A stretch of 64,000 nucleotides of DNA from positions 496,001 to 560,000 of the forward strand of contig NZ_JAMFLZ010000004.1 of the NCBI RefSeq assembly GCF_023502325.1, written 5' to 3'. Every line of letters begins with the position of its first letter. Position 1 is the first letter of the stretch. The notes below the pieces were generated by a model. It saw only the letters and a program-made list of their open reading frames with translations, was not told the DNA's origin and did no database searches. Below, piece by piece: positions 44,289 to 53,371 of this stretch. A program made the position numbers and the translations under genes. This stretch comes from Wocania_A spongiicola (GTDB lineage Bacteria > Bacteroidota > Bacteroidia > Flavobacteriales > Flavobacteriaceae).

Positions 44289-45239
44289 ATGAAATTACAA
44301 ACCCAAATACCGTTAGAAAAGCAGTCTAATAATCAAATAGATTATAATTCTAATATACTATTACTGGGTTCTTGTTTTGTGGAGAATATTGGAAACAAAT
44401 TAGAATACTTTAAATTTAAAAATATTCAAAACCCACTTGGTATTTTATTTCACCCAAAAGCAATTGAAACTTTAATTACTAAAGCCGTTAAAGGAAAAGA
44501 ATATTTAGAAAAAGATGTTTTTTTTCATAATGAACAGTGGCATTGTTTTGATGCTCATTCAAAATTAAGCTGTACCTCTAAGGAAGATTTGTTAGAACAT
44601 TTGAATACATCCATAAAATCTGTCAATCAGCAAATTTCCAAATCAACGAATATAATAATTACATTAGGCACAGCTTGGGTTTATAATCATATAGAAACCA
44701 AAAAAATAGTAGCAAACTGCCACAAAGTACAGCAAAAGGAATTCAAAAAAGAATTAATGCCTGTTAATGCTGTTTTTGAATCTTTAAAAAAGATAGTAGA
44801 ATTAATTAAAAATATTAATAATGATGCTTCCATTATTTTTACAGTATCACCAGTTCGTCATATCAAAGATGGATTTGTTGAAAACACGTTAGGCAAAGCA
44901 CACCTAATTTCAGCAATACACCAAATACTCAGCGAGAAAAGCAATACTTATTACTTTCCTTCTTACGAGATTATGATGGACGAACTTCGTGATTATCGTT
45001 TTTATAATGAAGATATGTTGCACCCCAACCAGATAGCAATAAATTATATTTGGAAAAAGTTTCAAGAGGTTTGGATTTCAAAAGAAGCATCAATAACAAT
45101 GGAGAATGTAGATGCTATTCAAAAAGGATTAAAACACAAGTCTTTTAATGAAAACTCAGAAGCGCATCAAAAATTTCTTAAAAATTTAGATTTAAAGATA
45201 GAAAAGCTTAAAGTAAAATTTCCACATATCTCATTTTAA
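44289..45239 (+). CDS. GSCFA domain protein
   Basis: A 316-residue protein starting at the ATG at 44289 (the frame extends to 44268). LLGSCFVENIG near residues 27-37 is the family signature, followed by NPLGILFHP, TLGTAWVY, VSPVRHIKDG and LHPNQIAINYIW, which places it in the SGNH/GDSL hydrolase-like superfamily with Ser in GSCF and a C-terminal DxLH. It is probably an esterase or hydrolase; the substrate is unknown. No signal peptide is seen. Confidence 0.85.
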   Translation: MKLQTQIPLEKQSNNQIDYNSNILLLGSCFVENIGNKLEYFKFKNIQNPLGILFHPKAIETLITKAVKGKEYLEKDVFFHNEQWHCFDAHSKLSCTSKEDLLEHLNTSIKSVNQQISKSTNIIITLGTAWVYNHIETKKIVANCHKVQQKEFKKELMPVNAVFESLKKIVELIKNINNDASIIFTVSPVRHIKDGFVENTLGKAHLISAIHQILSEKSNTYYFPSYEIMMDELRDYRFYNEDMLHPNQIAINYIWKKFQEVWISKEASITMENVDAIQKGLKHKSFNENSEAHQKFLKNLDLKIEKLKVKFPHISF

Positions 45240-45673
45240 TATATGTAAATAAATATATTTTCTTGAACAAAAGATGTTATTGCGTTTAATCTCTTTTAAG
45301 AACACTTCATCGAAAATTTATTAAAACTTAAACATATAATTGTAGATTTAAAATGCTATTAATCAGTTCATATCAAAAAACATTAATTGTATAGATTCTT
45401 TTAAAGGGGCTAGCAATTAGTGTTTTTTTATGCTCTTTATTAATGTAAAATGCATATGTTATTTAATTAAAAAACAACCTCATATAACTTAAAGTTTGTT
45501 TAACCTTAAGTTAATGTCAGCTTTAATAGTATATATTATTTTTGACACAGTTTAGAGTTAGTTAGTTTTGTGATAAACATTGGTTAGACTTCTTATGTCG
45601 AAGGAAACTGATGTTTTTTTTGTTTATAAATAACCCATTGTAGTTTACTAGAAAAATATTTCTAAATTAGTGC
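45240..45673. other. Gene-free 434-base interval with a promoter near its end
   Basis: No convincing coding frame, tRNA or terminator is seen. The stretch is very AT-rich. The only clear signal is the promoter at 45542-45570 for the following gene. The best short frame (20 codons near 45430) has no support. Confidence 0.5.
45542..45570 (+). promoter_or_regulatory. Promoter of the DUF4230 gene
   Basis: TTG (45542-45544), 18 bases, TAGTTTTG (45563-45570). The resulting leader is about 100 bases. Confidence 0.55.
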
Positions 45674-46288
45674 ATGCGAAAAATTCTATTTGGTGTCATT
45701 ATAACATTAGTTATTTTATTCACTTTTAAATATTGCAATGAAAAAAAAGAGAGCAAAGTAGTACTTCAAGAAAACTCTGCGCTTATTCAAGAGCAAATTA
45801 AAAATGTAGGTAAGTTAATTGTTACTGAAGGACATTTTAGTGAAGTTTTTAATTATAAAAATTCCAAGGATATTTTTGGAGACTATTTTACTTCAGAAAA
45901 AAAAGCATTAGTAGTTGTAAATGCTGATGTTACCATAGCCTATGATTTAAGTAAAATTGAATTTAAAATTGATGAAGAAACAAAAACACTTCAAATTATT
46001 AGTATTCCAGAAGAAGAAATAAAAATAAATCCAGATTTGGAATATTATGATATGCAATCTGATTTTTTTAACCCTTTTGAGGCCAAAGATTATAACGATA
46101 TTAAAAATACAGTTAAAGCATCGTTAGCTAAGAAGTTAGAAACGTCAGATTTAAAGAAAAATGCTAAAAACAGATTGATAAGTGAACTTTCAAAGTTTTA
46201 TATTTTAACCAATTCTTTAGGGTGGACATTAAAATATAACGAAACTCCAATGACTTCTGTTAGTAACCTAGAAGGCTTAAAATTATAG
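45674..46288 (+). CDS. DUF4230 domain protein, membrane anchored
   Basis: A 204-residue protein with an N-terminal membrane helix (ILFGVIITLVILFTF). The DUF4230 domain covers about residues 30-195 (GKLIVTEGHFSEVFNY ... VVNADVTIAYDLSKIEFKID ... KINPDLEYYDMQSDFFNPF). These are extracytoplasmic proteins of unknown function. It lies nine bases before the dehydratase gene and is probably co-transcribed with it and the enoyl-CoA hydratase gene. Confidence 0.85.
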   Translation: MRKILFGVIITLVILFTFKYCNEKKESKVVLQENSALIQEQIKNVGKLIVTEGHFSEVFNYKNSKDIFGDYFTSEKKALVVVNADVTIAYDLSKIEFKIDEETKTLQIISIPEEEIKINPDLEYYDMQSDFFNPFEAKDYNDIKNTVKASLAKKLETSDLKKNAKNRLISELSKFYILTNSLGWTLKYNETPMTSVSNLEGLKL

Positions 46289-46297
46289 TTACCCATT

Positions 46298-47239
46298 ATG
46301 GATAAAGTTACTTTGCAAAATGTTCACAATCAAATAAAGCCTTATATCCATAGAACTCCAGTTTTAACTTCGCAACTAATAAATGATATGTGTAATGCTA
46401 ATGTGTTTTTTAAGTGCGAAAATTTTCAAAAAATGGGAGCTTTTAAAATGCGTGGTGCAGCAAACGCTATTTTAAATTTAAACCAAGAGCAAAAAAGTAG
46501 AGGAGTTGTAACTCATTCTTCTGGTAATTTTGCGCAAGCTTTATCATTAGCTGCAAAAAAAATAGGCGTTAAAGCTTATATTATAATGCCAGAAAACGCA
46601 CCACAAGTAAAGAAAGATGCAGTAAAAACTTATGGAGGAATTATTATAGAATGTGGTTCAAATATTCAATCACGCGAGGATGAGGCTCATAGAATTGCAA
46701 TTGAAAAAGGAGCTACATTTATTCATCCTTCAAATGATGATAATGTTATTCATGGGCAAGGAACAGCTGCTTTAGAATTGTTAGAAGATTATGCTAACTT
46801 AGATTGTATTTTTACACCAGTAGGAGGAGGTGGTTTATTAGCAGGAACATTGTTGGCAGCAAAATATTTTTCTAAAAACTGCAAAGTAATTGCTGGAGAA
46901 CCTAAAGAAGCAGATGATGCTTACAGGTCGTTATTATCAGGGAAAATAGAAAAAAATGAGACTTCAAATACTATAGCTGATGGATTAAGAACACATTTAG
47001 GTGATCGAAATTTTCCAATTATAAAAGCTGATGTTGAAAAAATTGTATGCGTAGAAGAAGATGAAATAATTCATGCTATGAAACTCATTTGGGAACGTAT
47101 GAAAATTATTATCGAACCATCAAGTGCAGTTGCTTTTGCAGCCCTTTTAAAGAATAAAGGTACTTTAATAAATAAAAATGTGGGCCTAATAATTTCTGGC
47201 GGAAATGTAGATTTATCTAATTTGCCGTTTAATAAATAA
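46298..47239 (+). CDS. PLP-dependent threonine/serine dehydratase or serine racemase
   Basis: A 313-residue fold-type II PLP enzyme. The PLP lysine is in GAFKMRGAANAI (near residue 52), SSGNFAQALSLAA binds substrate, and GGGGLLAG binds the PLP phosphate. It has no C-terminal ACT domain, so it resembles catabolic threonine dehydratase, serine racemase or 3-hydroxyaspartate ammonia-lyase rather than biosynthetic IlvA. The sequence alone does not choose between these. Confidence 0.87.
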   Translation: MDKVTLQNVHNQIKPYIHRTPVLTSQLINDMCNANVFFKCENFQKMGAFKMRGAANAILNLNQEQKSRGVVTHSSGNFAQALSLAAKKIGVKAYIIMPENAPQVKKDAVKTYGGIIIECGSNIQSREDEAHRIAIEKGATFIHPSNDDNVIHGQGTAALELLEDYANLDCIFTPVGGGGLLAGTLLAAKYFSKNCKVIAGEPKEADDAYRSLLSGKIEKNETSNTIADGLRTHLGDRNFPIIKADVEKIVCVEEDEIIHAMKLIWERMKIIIEPSSAVAFAALLKNKGTLINKNVGLIISGGNVDLSNLPFNK

Positions 47240-47254
47240 TTGTAATTTGCAACT

Positions 47255-48007
47255 ATGTTAGAACCATACGTAAAGTTAGAAATTGATAATAAAGTTGGAT
47301 ATATAGAGTTTTTCCATCCAGAGCATAATGCTATGCCTAGCGATAATCTCAAAAAGTTAGAAAATACTATTACAGAAGCCGGGAATAATGATGCCATTAA
47401 AGTTATTGTTTTAAAAAGCGGAGGCAATAGGACTTTTTGTGCTGGAGCAAGTTTTAAAGAACTTATTGCCATTGATGATGCAGAGGAAGGAAAGCAGTTT
47501 TTCTCAGGTTTTGCCAACGTTATAAATGCAATGAGAAAGAGTCCTAAGTTAATTATTGGCCGTATTCAAGGTAAAGCAGTAGGAGGCGGTGTTGGTTTGG
47601 CAGCTACAACCGATTATTGTTTAGCCACTAAATACGCTTCAATAAAATTAAGTGAACTAAGTATTGGAATTGGCCCTTTTGTAATAGAGCCAACAGTGTC
47701 TCGAAAAATAGGGCAAACTACAATGTCTCAAATGGCAATTAATGCTGAACAGTTTTTTACTGCAGAATTTGCTAAGGATAAAAACTTGTATGCTGATATT
47801 TTTGATACCGTTGAAGCTTTAGACAAAGCTGTAAAAAACTTAGCAGAGAAACTAGCAAGTTATAACCCAGATGCTTTAAAAGAAATGAAAAAAGTCTTTT
47901 GGAAAGATACAGGGCATTGGGATGATTTACTTTTAGAGCGCGCCAAAATTAGTGGTAATTTGGTATTAAGCGATTTTACTAAAGAAACTTTAAAGCGGTT
48001 TAAGTAA
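47255..48007 (+). CDS. Enoyl-CoA hydratase/isomerase family protein
   Basis: A 250-residue crotonase-fold protein. Oxyanion-hole segments FCAGASFKEL (near 68-77) and GKAVGGGVGLAATTDYCLA (near 107-125) are present, followed by LSELSIGIGPFVIEP. It could be a methylglutaconyl-CoA or short-chain enoyl-CoA hydratase; the specific reaction cannot be read from sequence. Sixteen bases after the dehydratase gene. Confidence 0.85.
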   Translation: MLEPYVKLEIDNKVGYIEFFHPEHNAMPSDNLKKLENTITEAGNNDAIKVIVLKSGGNRTFCAGASFKELIAIDDAEEGKQFFSGFANVINAMRKSPKLIIGRIQGKAVGGGVGLAATTDYCLATKYASIKLSELSIGIGPFVIEPTVSRKIGQTTMSQMAINAEQFFTAEFAKDKNLYADIFDTVEALDKAVKNLAEKLASYNPDALKEMKKVFWKDTGHWDDLLLERAKISGNLVLSDFTKETLKRFK

Positions 48008-48012
48008 TCAAA

Positions 48013-48075
48013 CGCCACCCTAAATTTATTTCAGGGTCTCATAAAGTGTGATCCTGAAACAAGTTCAAAATGACG
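48013..48075. repeat. REP-like dispersed intergenic inverted repeat
   Basis: An imperfect palindrome: the left arm contains TTTATTTCAGGGTCTCA, the right arm TGTGATCCTGAAACAAGTTC, ending TGACG. Many flavobacterial genomes carry similar extragenic repeats with CCTGAAACAAGTTCAGG cores. It sits between two convergent genes and may also fold as an RNA hairpin that ends transcription. Only one copy is in this window. Confidence 0.6.
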
Positions 48076-48090
48076 AAATGAGGAGTGATA

Positions 48091-49851
48091 TTATTCTACT
48101 TTAATTTTATTTTCAATAATCCCCAATCCATCATCAATTAAACGCCCCACTTCGGGTCTGTTTTGTTTAATGGTTTCCAAATGATTTAAAATGCTTTCGC
48201 ATAATTTAGTTTCATTTCCTATATAAGCTAACTCATAAAGTTCAACAGGCAGTAACCAATCGTTAGGATGATTTTCAATAAGTTCTTCCAAGACTTTAGT
48301 TCTAGAAATGGTTTTGTTTTTACCTTCTCTATAATCTCTAACTTGTTTGTAAAGTGCTTCAAGTTTGAGTAATTCGCTAGATTTTTTTACATGAATAGTT
48401 TGTGTTGATGGCACATGAGTAATTAAATCGAAACTGTTTAAATCGGCTGGTCCAGAAAAAGCAGAAACAATATCTTTACCAACAGCCATATCATAAATAC
48501 CCCATTCAGGCTCAAATAATACGGTGTTGTTATGTTTAACCGTACAGTTTTTAAAGCTAATCAATATTATTTTTCCTTGTAAATTTCGCTTACCTGTAAT
48601 GATTTCACCAGAAACGGTAACACCACCTTCAAATTCTAACGTTACAATTTTTTCTTCATAAATATCGTAAGCGCTTAAATCACGCGGACTCATATCTTCA
48701 ATAGCAAGATTAATTCCTTTTAGTTTTCCTATAGGAGAACCAAATCCTTCTGCATGAGTTTCAATACCATGACCAACCAACTCTTTCTCTCTATAAGCTA
48801 AAGCGGTTTCTCCAGTTGTTTGAATGTAAATGGGTTTTCTTTCATATTCAATAACGTGACTAAATACGCCAGATACTTGTATGCCCGTACTAAGTTCGAT
48901 AGTTCCTAGTGCTTTTGAGTGAATTAATTTATTAACCCCAGATAATCCTCCTTTACGTAATGCCATGGTGTTAGCAAATTCTTCCAGTATTAAACTTAAA
49001 TGAGCAAAATCTGGCGTTACAAAAAGCTGAGGTTGCGGTTTGGTAATATCAAAATCTTTGAAGGTTGAATCTATATTGTAAGGTAGTTTCTCAACTTCAT
49101 CTGTCATACACCATGCACTTTCTCCAATTGAAGACAGTAAGCCTGCGCCATATATTTTTGGGTCTTCCAGCGTTCCTATTAGTCCATATTCAACCGTCCA
49201 CCAATGTAAATTTCTTATCAAGGCCATTTCACTAGGTTTACCCATATTTTGTTGTAAATCTTCAACTTTTTTTTCTGCGGAAGCGATATCTTCTTCTTTA
49301 GAATTTGGTGCTTCTTTAATGATTGATAAATGCCTTACAGCTTCGTATAGTTCATAATCTTTAGCCGATGAAATAGCTTTGCAACCTACTTCGCCAAAAC
49401 GACGCAAATACTCTGCATATTCTGGGTTTGCAATAATAGGGGCATGTCCAGCACCTTCATGAATAATGTCTGGCGCCGGAGTATATTCAATATGTTCTAA
49501 TTGTCTAATATCACTGGCAATAACCAAAACATTGTAAGCCTGAAATTCCATAAATGCATTAGGCGGAATAAATCCATCTACCGCTACGGCAGCCCAACCG
49601 ATGTCTTTCAAAATCCTATTCATGCCATACATATTAGGAATGCTATCAATAGAAATTCCTGTTTGTTTTAAACCATCTAGATAAGATTTATGAGCAACAG
49701 TTGATAAAAAATCAACATTTTTACGCATAACATATCGCCAAACTGCCTGATCTATAGCAGAATAATCTTCATAGTTTTGAGGTTTTATGAATTGCCTCAA
49801 ATGCTTAGGTAAGCGATTTAAAATAACATTAGATTCAATAGTATTTGACAT
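48091..49851 (-). CDS. Aromatic amino acid hydroxylase (phenylalanine 4-monooxygenase type) with C-terminal extension
   Basis: A 586-residue protein starting at the ATG at 49851. Residues about 60-330 are the catalytic domain: IIHEGAGHAPIIANPEYAEYL supplies the two iron-binding His, and WWTVEYGLIG the Glu. It hydroxylates phenylalanine (or tryptophan/tyrosine) with a pterin cofactor and O2. After the catalytic domain comes a roughly 250-residue extension, much longer than the bacterial enzyme of about 270-300 residues, with a beta-rich part (VTLEFEGGVTVSGEIITGKR) and a helical end. The N-terminal ACT domain of animal enzymes is absent. Confidence 0.9.
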   Translation of the reverse strand: MSNTIESNVILNRLPKHLRQFIKPQNYEDYSAIDQAVWRYVMRKNVDFLSTVAHKSYLDGLKQTGISIDSIPNMYGMNRILKDIGWAAVAVDGFIPPNAFMEFQAYNVLVIASDIRQLEHIEYTPAPDIIHEGAGHAPIIANPEYAEYLRRFGEVGCKAISSAKDYELYEAVRHLSIIKEAPNSKEEDIASAEKKVEDLQQNMGKPSEMALIRNLHWWTVEYGLIGTLEDPKIYGAGLLSSIGESAWCMTDEVEKLPYNIDSTFKDFDITKPQPQLFVTPDFAHLSLILEEFANTMALRKGGLSGVNKLIHSKALGTIELSTGIQVSGVFSHVIEYERKPIYIQTTGETALAYREKELVGHGIETHAEGFGSPIGKLKGINLAIEDMSPRDLSAYDIYEEKIVTLEFEGGVTVSGEIITGKRNLQGKIILISFKNCTVKHNNTVLFEPEWGIYDMAVGKDIVSAFSGPADLNSFDLITHVPSTQTIHVKKSSELLKLEALYKQVRDYREGKNKTISRTKVLEELIENHPNDWLLPVELYELAYIGNETKLCESILNHLETIKQNRPEVGRLIDDGLGIIENKIKVE

Positions 49852-49999
49852 AATATTTTCTTTGTACAACTTCTATGTAAAAATACGAATTCTCTATAAA
49901 AATTACTCAATTAATGATTTATTAAAAATTAAATAAACTGTTTTATATGTTGAGTTAAGAATTCCATATATTTATAAGCATATAAATGTTTTAAAAGTT

Positions 50000-51103
50000 A
50001 TGTATACAAGACGAATATTTCCTGTGATGGGTGTTTTAAAATGGACACGACGCCATATTTTCTTATTTCTTTTTTTAGCCTTAATACCTGTTTTCCTTTT
50101 TGATGTTGTAGGCTTAAAGTGGTTGCATGTACCGTGGTTGCCATTAGGTGCCTTGGCTACAGCTGTAGCATTTATTGTAGGGTTTAAAAATAATGCATCT
50201 TATGACAGACTTTGGGAAGCTCGCAAAATTTGGGGCGGTATTGTTAATGCATCGCGTTCCTGGACTATTATGGTTAAGGATTTTATTAATAACGATCATG
50301 CAAAGGAAGCTCTTTCTGAAAAGGAGTTGTCTTTAATCCATAGAGAATTAGTACACCGTCATGTAGCTTGGTTAACAGCATTGCGCTATCAGTTACGAAA
50401 AGATAAACCGTGGGAAATGCACCTAAAAAATAAACGGTCTAATATAGAATTTAGAGCAGCAACGTATAGAGTTTGTGAAGATGTTGAACCTATTGAAGGC
50501 GCAATAAAACCATATATTTCTGAGGCTGAATATAAAGAGTTATTTGCAAAAGGAAACCAAGCTTCTCAAATATTAGGTATACAATCAAAGCGTTTGAAAG
50601 AGTTGATGAAAGAAGGGTTAATCGAAGATTTTAGGCACATGGAAATGACTAATATGTTAGTGGAGTTTTATACACTCCAAGGAAAGTCAGAGCGTATTAA
50701 AAACTTTCCGTATCCTAGACAGTTTGCAACTTTAAATTATCTTTTCGTCTGGATTTTTATTATTCTTTTGCCTTTTGGAATTATGGAAGGTTTTGAATCT
50801 ATTGGCACCCATATTTTAGAGGACTTAGCAAATCATGAGTCAAGAACTTCTTTAGGTCATTTAGCGCAGGAATTTATAGCAAAACATTTTGTTTGGTTTT
50901 CAATACCTTTTAGCGCCCTTATTTCTTGGGTATTCCATACTATGGAAGCCATTGGTGAAAATACCGAAAACCCTTTTGAAGGTGGGCCAAATGATATCCC
51001 TATTACTGATATGAGTAGAGGGATTGAAATAGATATTAGACAGCTTATTGATGATACTGATATTCCTGAGCCTTATGTTTGGAAAAATGATATTGTAATG
51101 TAG
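50000..51103 (+). CDS. Bestrophin-family anion channel
   Basis: A 367-residue membrane protein of the bestrophin/RFP-TM family (UPF0187). Two N-terminal helices enclose VPWLPLGALATAVAFIVGFKNNASYDRLWEARKIWGGIVNASRSW, the conserved neck and gate region. Two more membrane helices lie at about 245-270 and 295-320, and the C-terminus has ENPFEGGPNDIPI, matching the family's conserved acidic-clasp region. Bacterial members form pentameric ion channels in the inner membrane; selectivity varies. Monocistronic with a terminator behind it. Confidence 0.9.
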   Translation: MYTRRIFPVMGVLKWTRRHIFLFLFLALIPVFLFDVVGLKWLHVPWLPLGALATAVAFIVGFKNNASYDRLWEARKIWGGIVNASRSWTIMVKDFINNDHAKEALSEKELSLIHRELVHRHVAWLTALRYQLRKDKPWEMHLKNKRSNIEFRAATYRVCEDVEPIEGAIKPYISEAEYKELFAKGNQASQILGIQSKRLKELMKEGLIEDFRHMEMTNMLVEFYTLQGKSERIKNFPYPRQFATLNYLFVWIFIILLPFGIMEGFESIGTHILEDLANHESRTSLGHLAQEFIAKHFVWFSIPFSALISWVFHTMEAIGENTENPFEGGPNDIPITDMSRGIEIDIRQLIDDTDIPEPYVWKNDIVM

Positions 51104-51117
51104 TTGAGTATTTTACA

Positions 51118-51150
51118 AAAAAAAAGCAACTCAAACGAGTTGCTTTTTTT
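51118..51150. terminator. Bidirectional Rho-independent terminator
   Basis: GCAACTC and its complement around AAAC, with A7-8 on the left and T7 on the right. It serves the bestrophin gene and the convergent DUF4136 gene. Confidence 0.9.
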
Positions 51151-51157
51151 GTATGTT

Positions 51158-51709
51158 TTATTGTTGCGCTCCTGGAGGATATTTTTCCATTATTTTTGCA
51201 ACAAATTCTTTAATTCGTAATTCTTTTTTCTCCATATTTTGAGATAAGTAACCGGTACCCATACCTTGCCAAACCAATTCTTTTTTGCTGGCATCAATTA
51301 AGTCTACATACAAAACGCCTTGTGTGCGTGTTGATACTGAAGGTTGGTTATTCCAACCCCAACCCCAACCAGGTCCAAAACCGCCCCAGCCCCAGCCGCC
51401 GTAGCCCCAGGCATTGTTGTAAACATTAACACGTTGTTGAGATTTTGTAAAAAGACTTACTAATAAATCTGGGTTTTCAGATTTTGTAAAGCCTTTTGTT
51501 AAAAGTTCTGCTTCTATAGCACGAAGAATTCTACGTTTATCTAAATCGCTAATTTCTGCTTTATCGATACCTGTTTTAAAGAAAGCAAAAGTTTTATATT
51601 CGCCAAATTTTGCGTTTTTATCATAGTCAACTGCAACTCTAACAGAACTACAAGAGGATACCAAAATTAACAATGCTAAAAATGGTAATGCTTTTAATGT
51701 TTTTTTCAT
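51158..51709 (-). CDS. DUF4136 lipoprotein
   Basis: A 183-residue protein with a lipoprotein signal (LLILVSSC). DUF4136 spans about 25-175 (VRVAVDYDKNAKFGEYKTFAFF ... ILRAIEAELLTKGFTKSENPDLLVSLF ... KELVWQGMGTGYL). A Gly/Trp-rich insert (GYGGWGWGGFGPGWGWGW) lies near 100-120, probably an exposed loop. Envelope protein of unknown function. Confidence 0.9.
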   Translation of the reverse strand: MKKTLKALPFLALLILVSSCSSVRVAVDYDKNAKFGEYKTFAFFKTGIDKAEISDLDKRRILRAIEAELLTKGFTKSENPDLLVSLFTKSQQRVNVYNNAWGYGGWGWGGFGPGWGWGWNNQPSVSTRTQGVLYVDLIDASKKELVWQGMGTGYLSQNMEKKELRIKEFVAKIMEKYPPGAQQ

Positions 51710-51844
51710 AGCCTTAATATTTAGTTTTCTTTTTTATTTCTAAAATACAACAATTCGCTTAAATCATTGACTTTTTTGTGTTTTATTAGCATCAATAATC
51801 ATACCAAGTGATATGATTATCATTATGTTAAAACTAATATTATT

Positions 51845-52009
51845 TTACTTTTTAATAGAATTTGTATTTTTGTTGTAGCCGTAAGGGCAGTGTCTACAAC
51901 CGCTTTCGCAACAATAGCCTCTTCTTAAATGGTATTGTTCGGTAAAGCATCGGTAACCTTCTGGCGTTAAGTAGTAGTCGCCTTCTTCAATGGGGATTAT
52001 TTTCTTCAT
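51845..52009 (-). CDS. DUF5522 small cysteine-rich protein
   Basis: A 54-residue protein. LTPEGYRCFTEQYHLRRGYCC is followed by ESGCRHCPYGY; four Cys in the pattern CC-x3-C-x2-C match the DUF5522 family, a probable metal-binding mini-protein. A TATATTTG box on the minus strand (52024-52017) ends eight bases before the ATG, so the mRNA may be nearly leaderless. It occupies most of the gap between the DUF4136 and HExxH genes. Confidence 0.8.
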   Translation of the reverse strand: MKKIIPIEEGDYYLTPEGYRCFTEQYHLRRGYCCESGCRHCPYGYNKNTNSIKK

Positions 52010-52128
52010 TATCTTGCAAATATAGTATATCTTAGAAAACCTTTGCAGGTGTCTTTAATCAAAGGTTCTATTTATTCACTGTTTTTATAAAAGTAAATAT
52101 TGGATTGATTTTTGAATACTGTAAGTTT

Positions 52129-52467
52129 ATGATTCTTATTTCAAAATATTTAGTACCAAAAGGTTATACAGGTTTAACTGTTTTTCCTTTTGTGTTTTTA
52201 AAAAACAAGTGTTTTAAAACAGATTATGTTTTAATCAACCATGAAAAAATTCATTTAAGGCAACAGCTAGAAATGTTAATTATACCATTTTATATATTCT
52301 ATATATTTGAGTTTTTATTTAGGTTATTTCAATATAAAAGATGGCATTTAGCCTATAAAAACATTTCCTTTGAAAGAGAAGCTTATAGTAATGAATTGAA
52401 TTTAGATTACTTAAAACAGAGATCGTTTTGGGGATTTTTAAAGTATCTTCGCAGTAATGATTTTTGA
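52129..52467 (+). CDS. Small membrane protein with an HExxH motif
   Basis: A 112-residue protein starting at the ATG at 52129 (a TTG at 52105 is less likely). NHEKIHLRQQLEML gives His38-Glu39-x-x-His42, a zinc-peptidase-like signature; a hydrophobic segment follows at about 50-67 (IIPFYIFYIFEFLFRLF), then FEREAYSNE (81-89), where Glu84 could be a third ligand, as in M48/M56-like proteins. I know of no characterised member. It overlaps the next gene by 11 bases, so translation is coupled. Confidence 0.75.
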   Translation: MILISKYLVPKGYTGLTVFPFVFLKNKCFKTDYVLINHEKIHLRQQLEMLIIPFYIFYIFEFLFRLFQYKRWHLAYKNISFEREAYSNELNLDYLKQRSFWGFLKYLRSNDF

Positions 52468-53368
52468 ACTTGAAAATAGTATTAATCAGCCTGTTTTTTT
52501 ATCTAAAAATAAAGGTGTTGAACTTTTTATAAAACGAGAAGATAGAATACATCCTTTTGTTTCAGGGAATAAATATAGAAAGTTAAAATACAATCTTATT
52601 GAGGCCAAAAAAAAAGATTTTAAAACCTTACTTACTTTTGGTGGTGCTTATTCAAATCATATTGCCGCTGTTGCTTCAGCAGGAAAAACATTTGGTTTTA
52701 AAACTATTGGGGTTATTCGAGGCGAAGAACTTAATGACAAAGTGAATACCAATACTACTTTAAAATTTGCTAAAGAATGCGGCATGCATTTCAAGTTTGT
52801 GTCTCGCGAGGATTATAGAAATAAAACAGAAAAAACTTTTATTTCTAATTTAGAAAAAGAGTATGGTGCATTTTATTTAATTCCTGAAGGTGGCACAAAT
52901 CCTTTGGCAATTAAGGGTTGTGAAGAGATACTGACTGATGATGATAATGGCTTTGATTATATATGTGCAGCAGTTGGTACTGGCGGTACAATTTCTGGAC
53001 TAATAAATTGTTCAAAACCTAGTCAACAAGTTTTAGGTTTTTCAGCTTTAAAAGGTGAGTTTTTACAACAAGATATTAGTAAATTTGTAATGAAAACCAA
53101 TTGGAAAATAATAACTGACTATCATTTTGGAGGATATGCTAAAATAAATGAAGCATTAGTTAGTTTTATTAATCAGTTTAAGAGTGATTTTGAAATTCCT
53201 TTAGATCCTATTTATACTGGGAAAATGATGTTTGGAGTTTTTGATTTAATCGAAAAAGGATTTTTTCCTAACGGGTCAAGAATTTTAGCAATTCATACTG
53301 GAGGGCTTCAAGGTGTAGCAGGAATGAATGTTATTTTAAAAAAGAAAAATTTATTATTAATTGAATAA
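52457..53368 (+). CDS. ACC deaminase / D-cysteine desulfhydrase-like PLP enzyme
   Basis: A 303-residue fold-type II PLP protein. PLP lysine lies in FVSGNKYRKLKYN (residues 33-45), GGAYSNHIAAVASAGK binds substrate, and AVGTGGTISGL holds the phosphate. The family includes 1-aminocyclopropane-1-carboxylate deaminase and D-cysteine desulfhydrase; most non-plant-associated bacterial members act on D-cysteine or unknown substrates. In an apparent operon with the flanking genes. Confidence 0.85.
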   Translation: MIFELENSINQPVFLSKNKGVELFIKREDRIHPFVSGNKYRKLKYNLIEAKKKDFKTLLTFGGAYSNHIAAVASAGKTFGFKTIGVIRGEELNDKVNTNTTLKFAKECGMHFKFVSREDYRNKTEKTFISNLEKEYGAFYLIPEGGTNPLAIKGCEEILTDDDNGFDYICAAVGTGGTISGLINCSKPSQQVLGFSALKGEFLQQDISKFVMKTNWKIITDYHFGGYAKINEALVSFINQFKSDFEIPLDPIYTGKMMFGVFDLIEKGFFPNGSRILAIHTGGLQGVAGMNVILKKKNLLLIE

Positions 53369-53371
53369 AAG

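Noticed and set aside
45430..45492. A 20-codon frame in the gene-free interval 45240-45673
   Set aside because: No promoter, no hydrophobic or family pattern, and the start has no supporting context.
47071..47517. 148-codon minus-strand frame across the dehydratase and enoyl-CoA hydratase genes
   Set aside because: It overlaps two genes with clear catalytic motifs on the plus strand and has no motif of its own.
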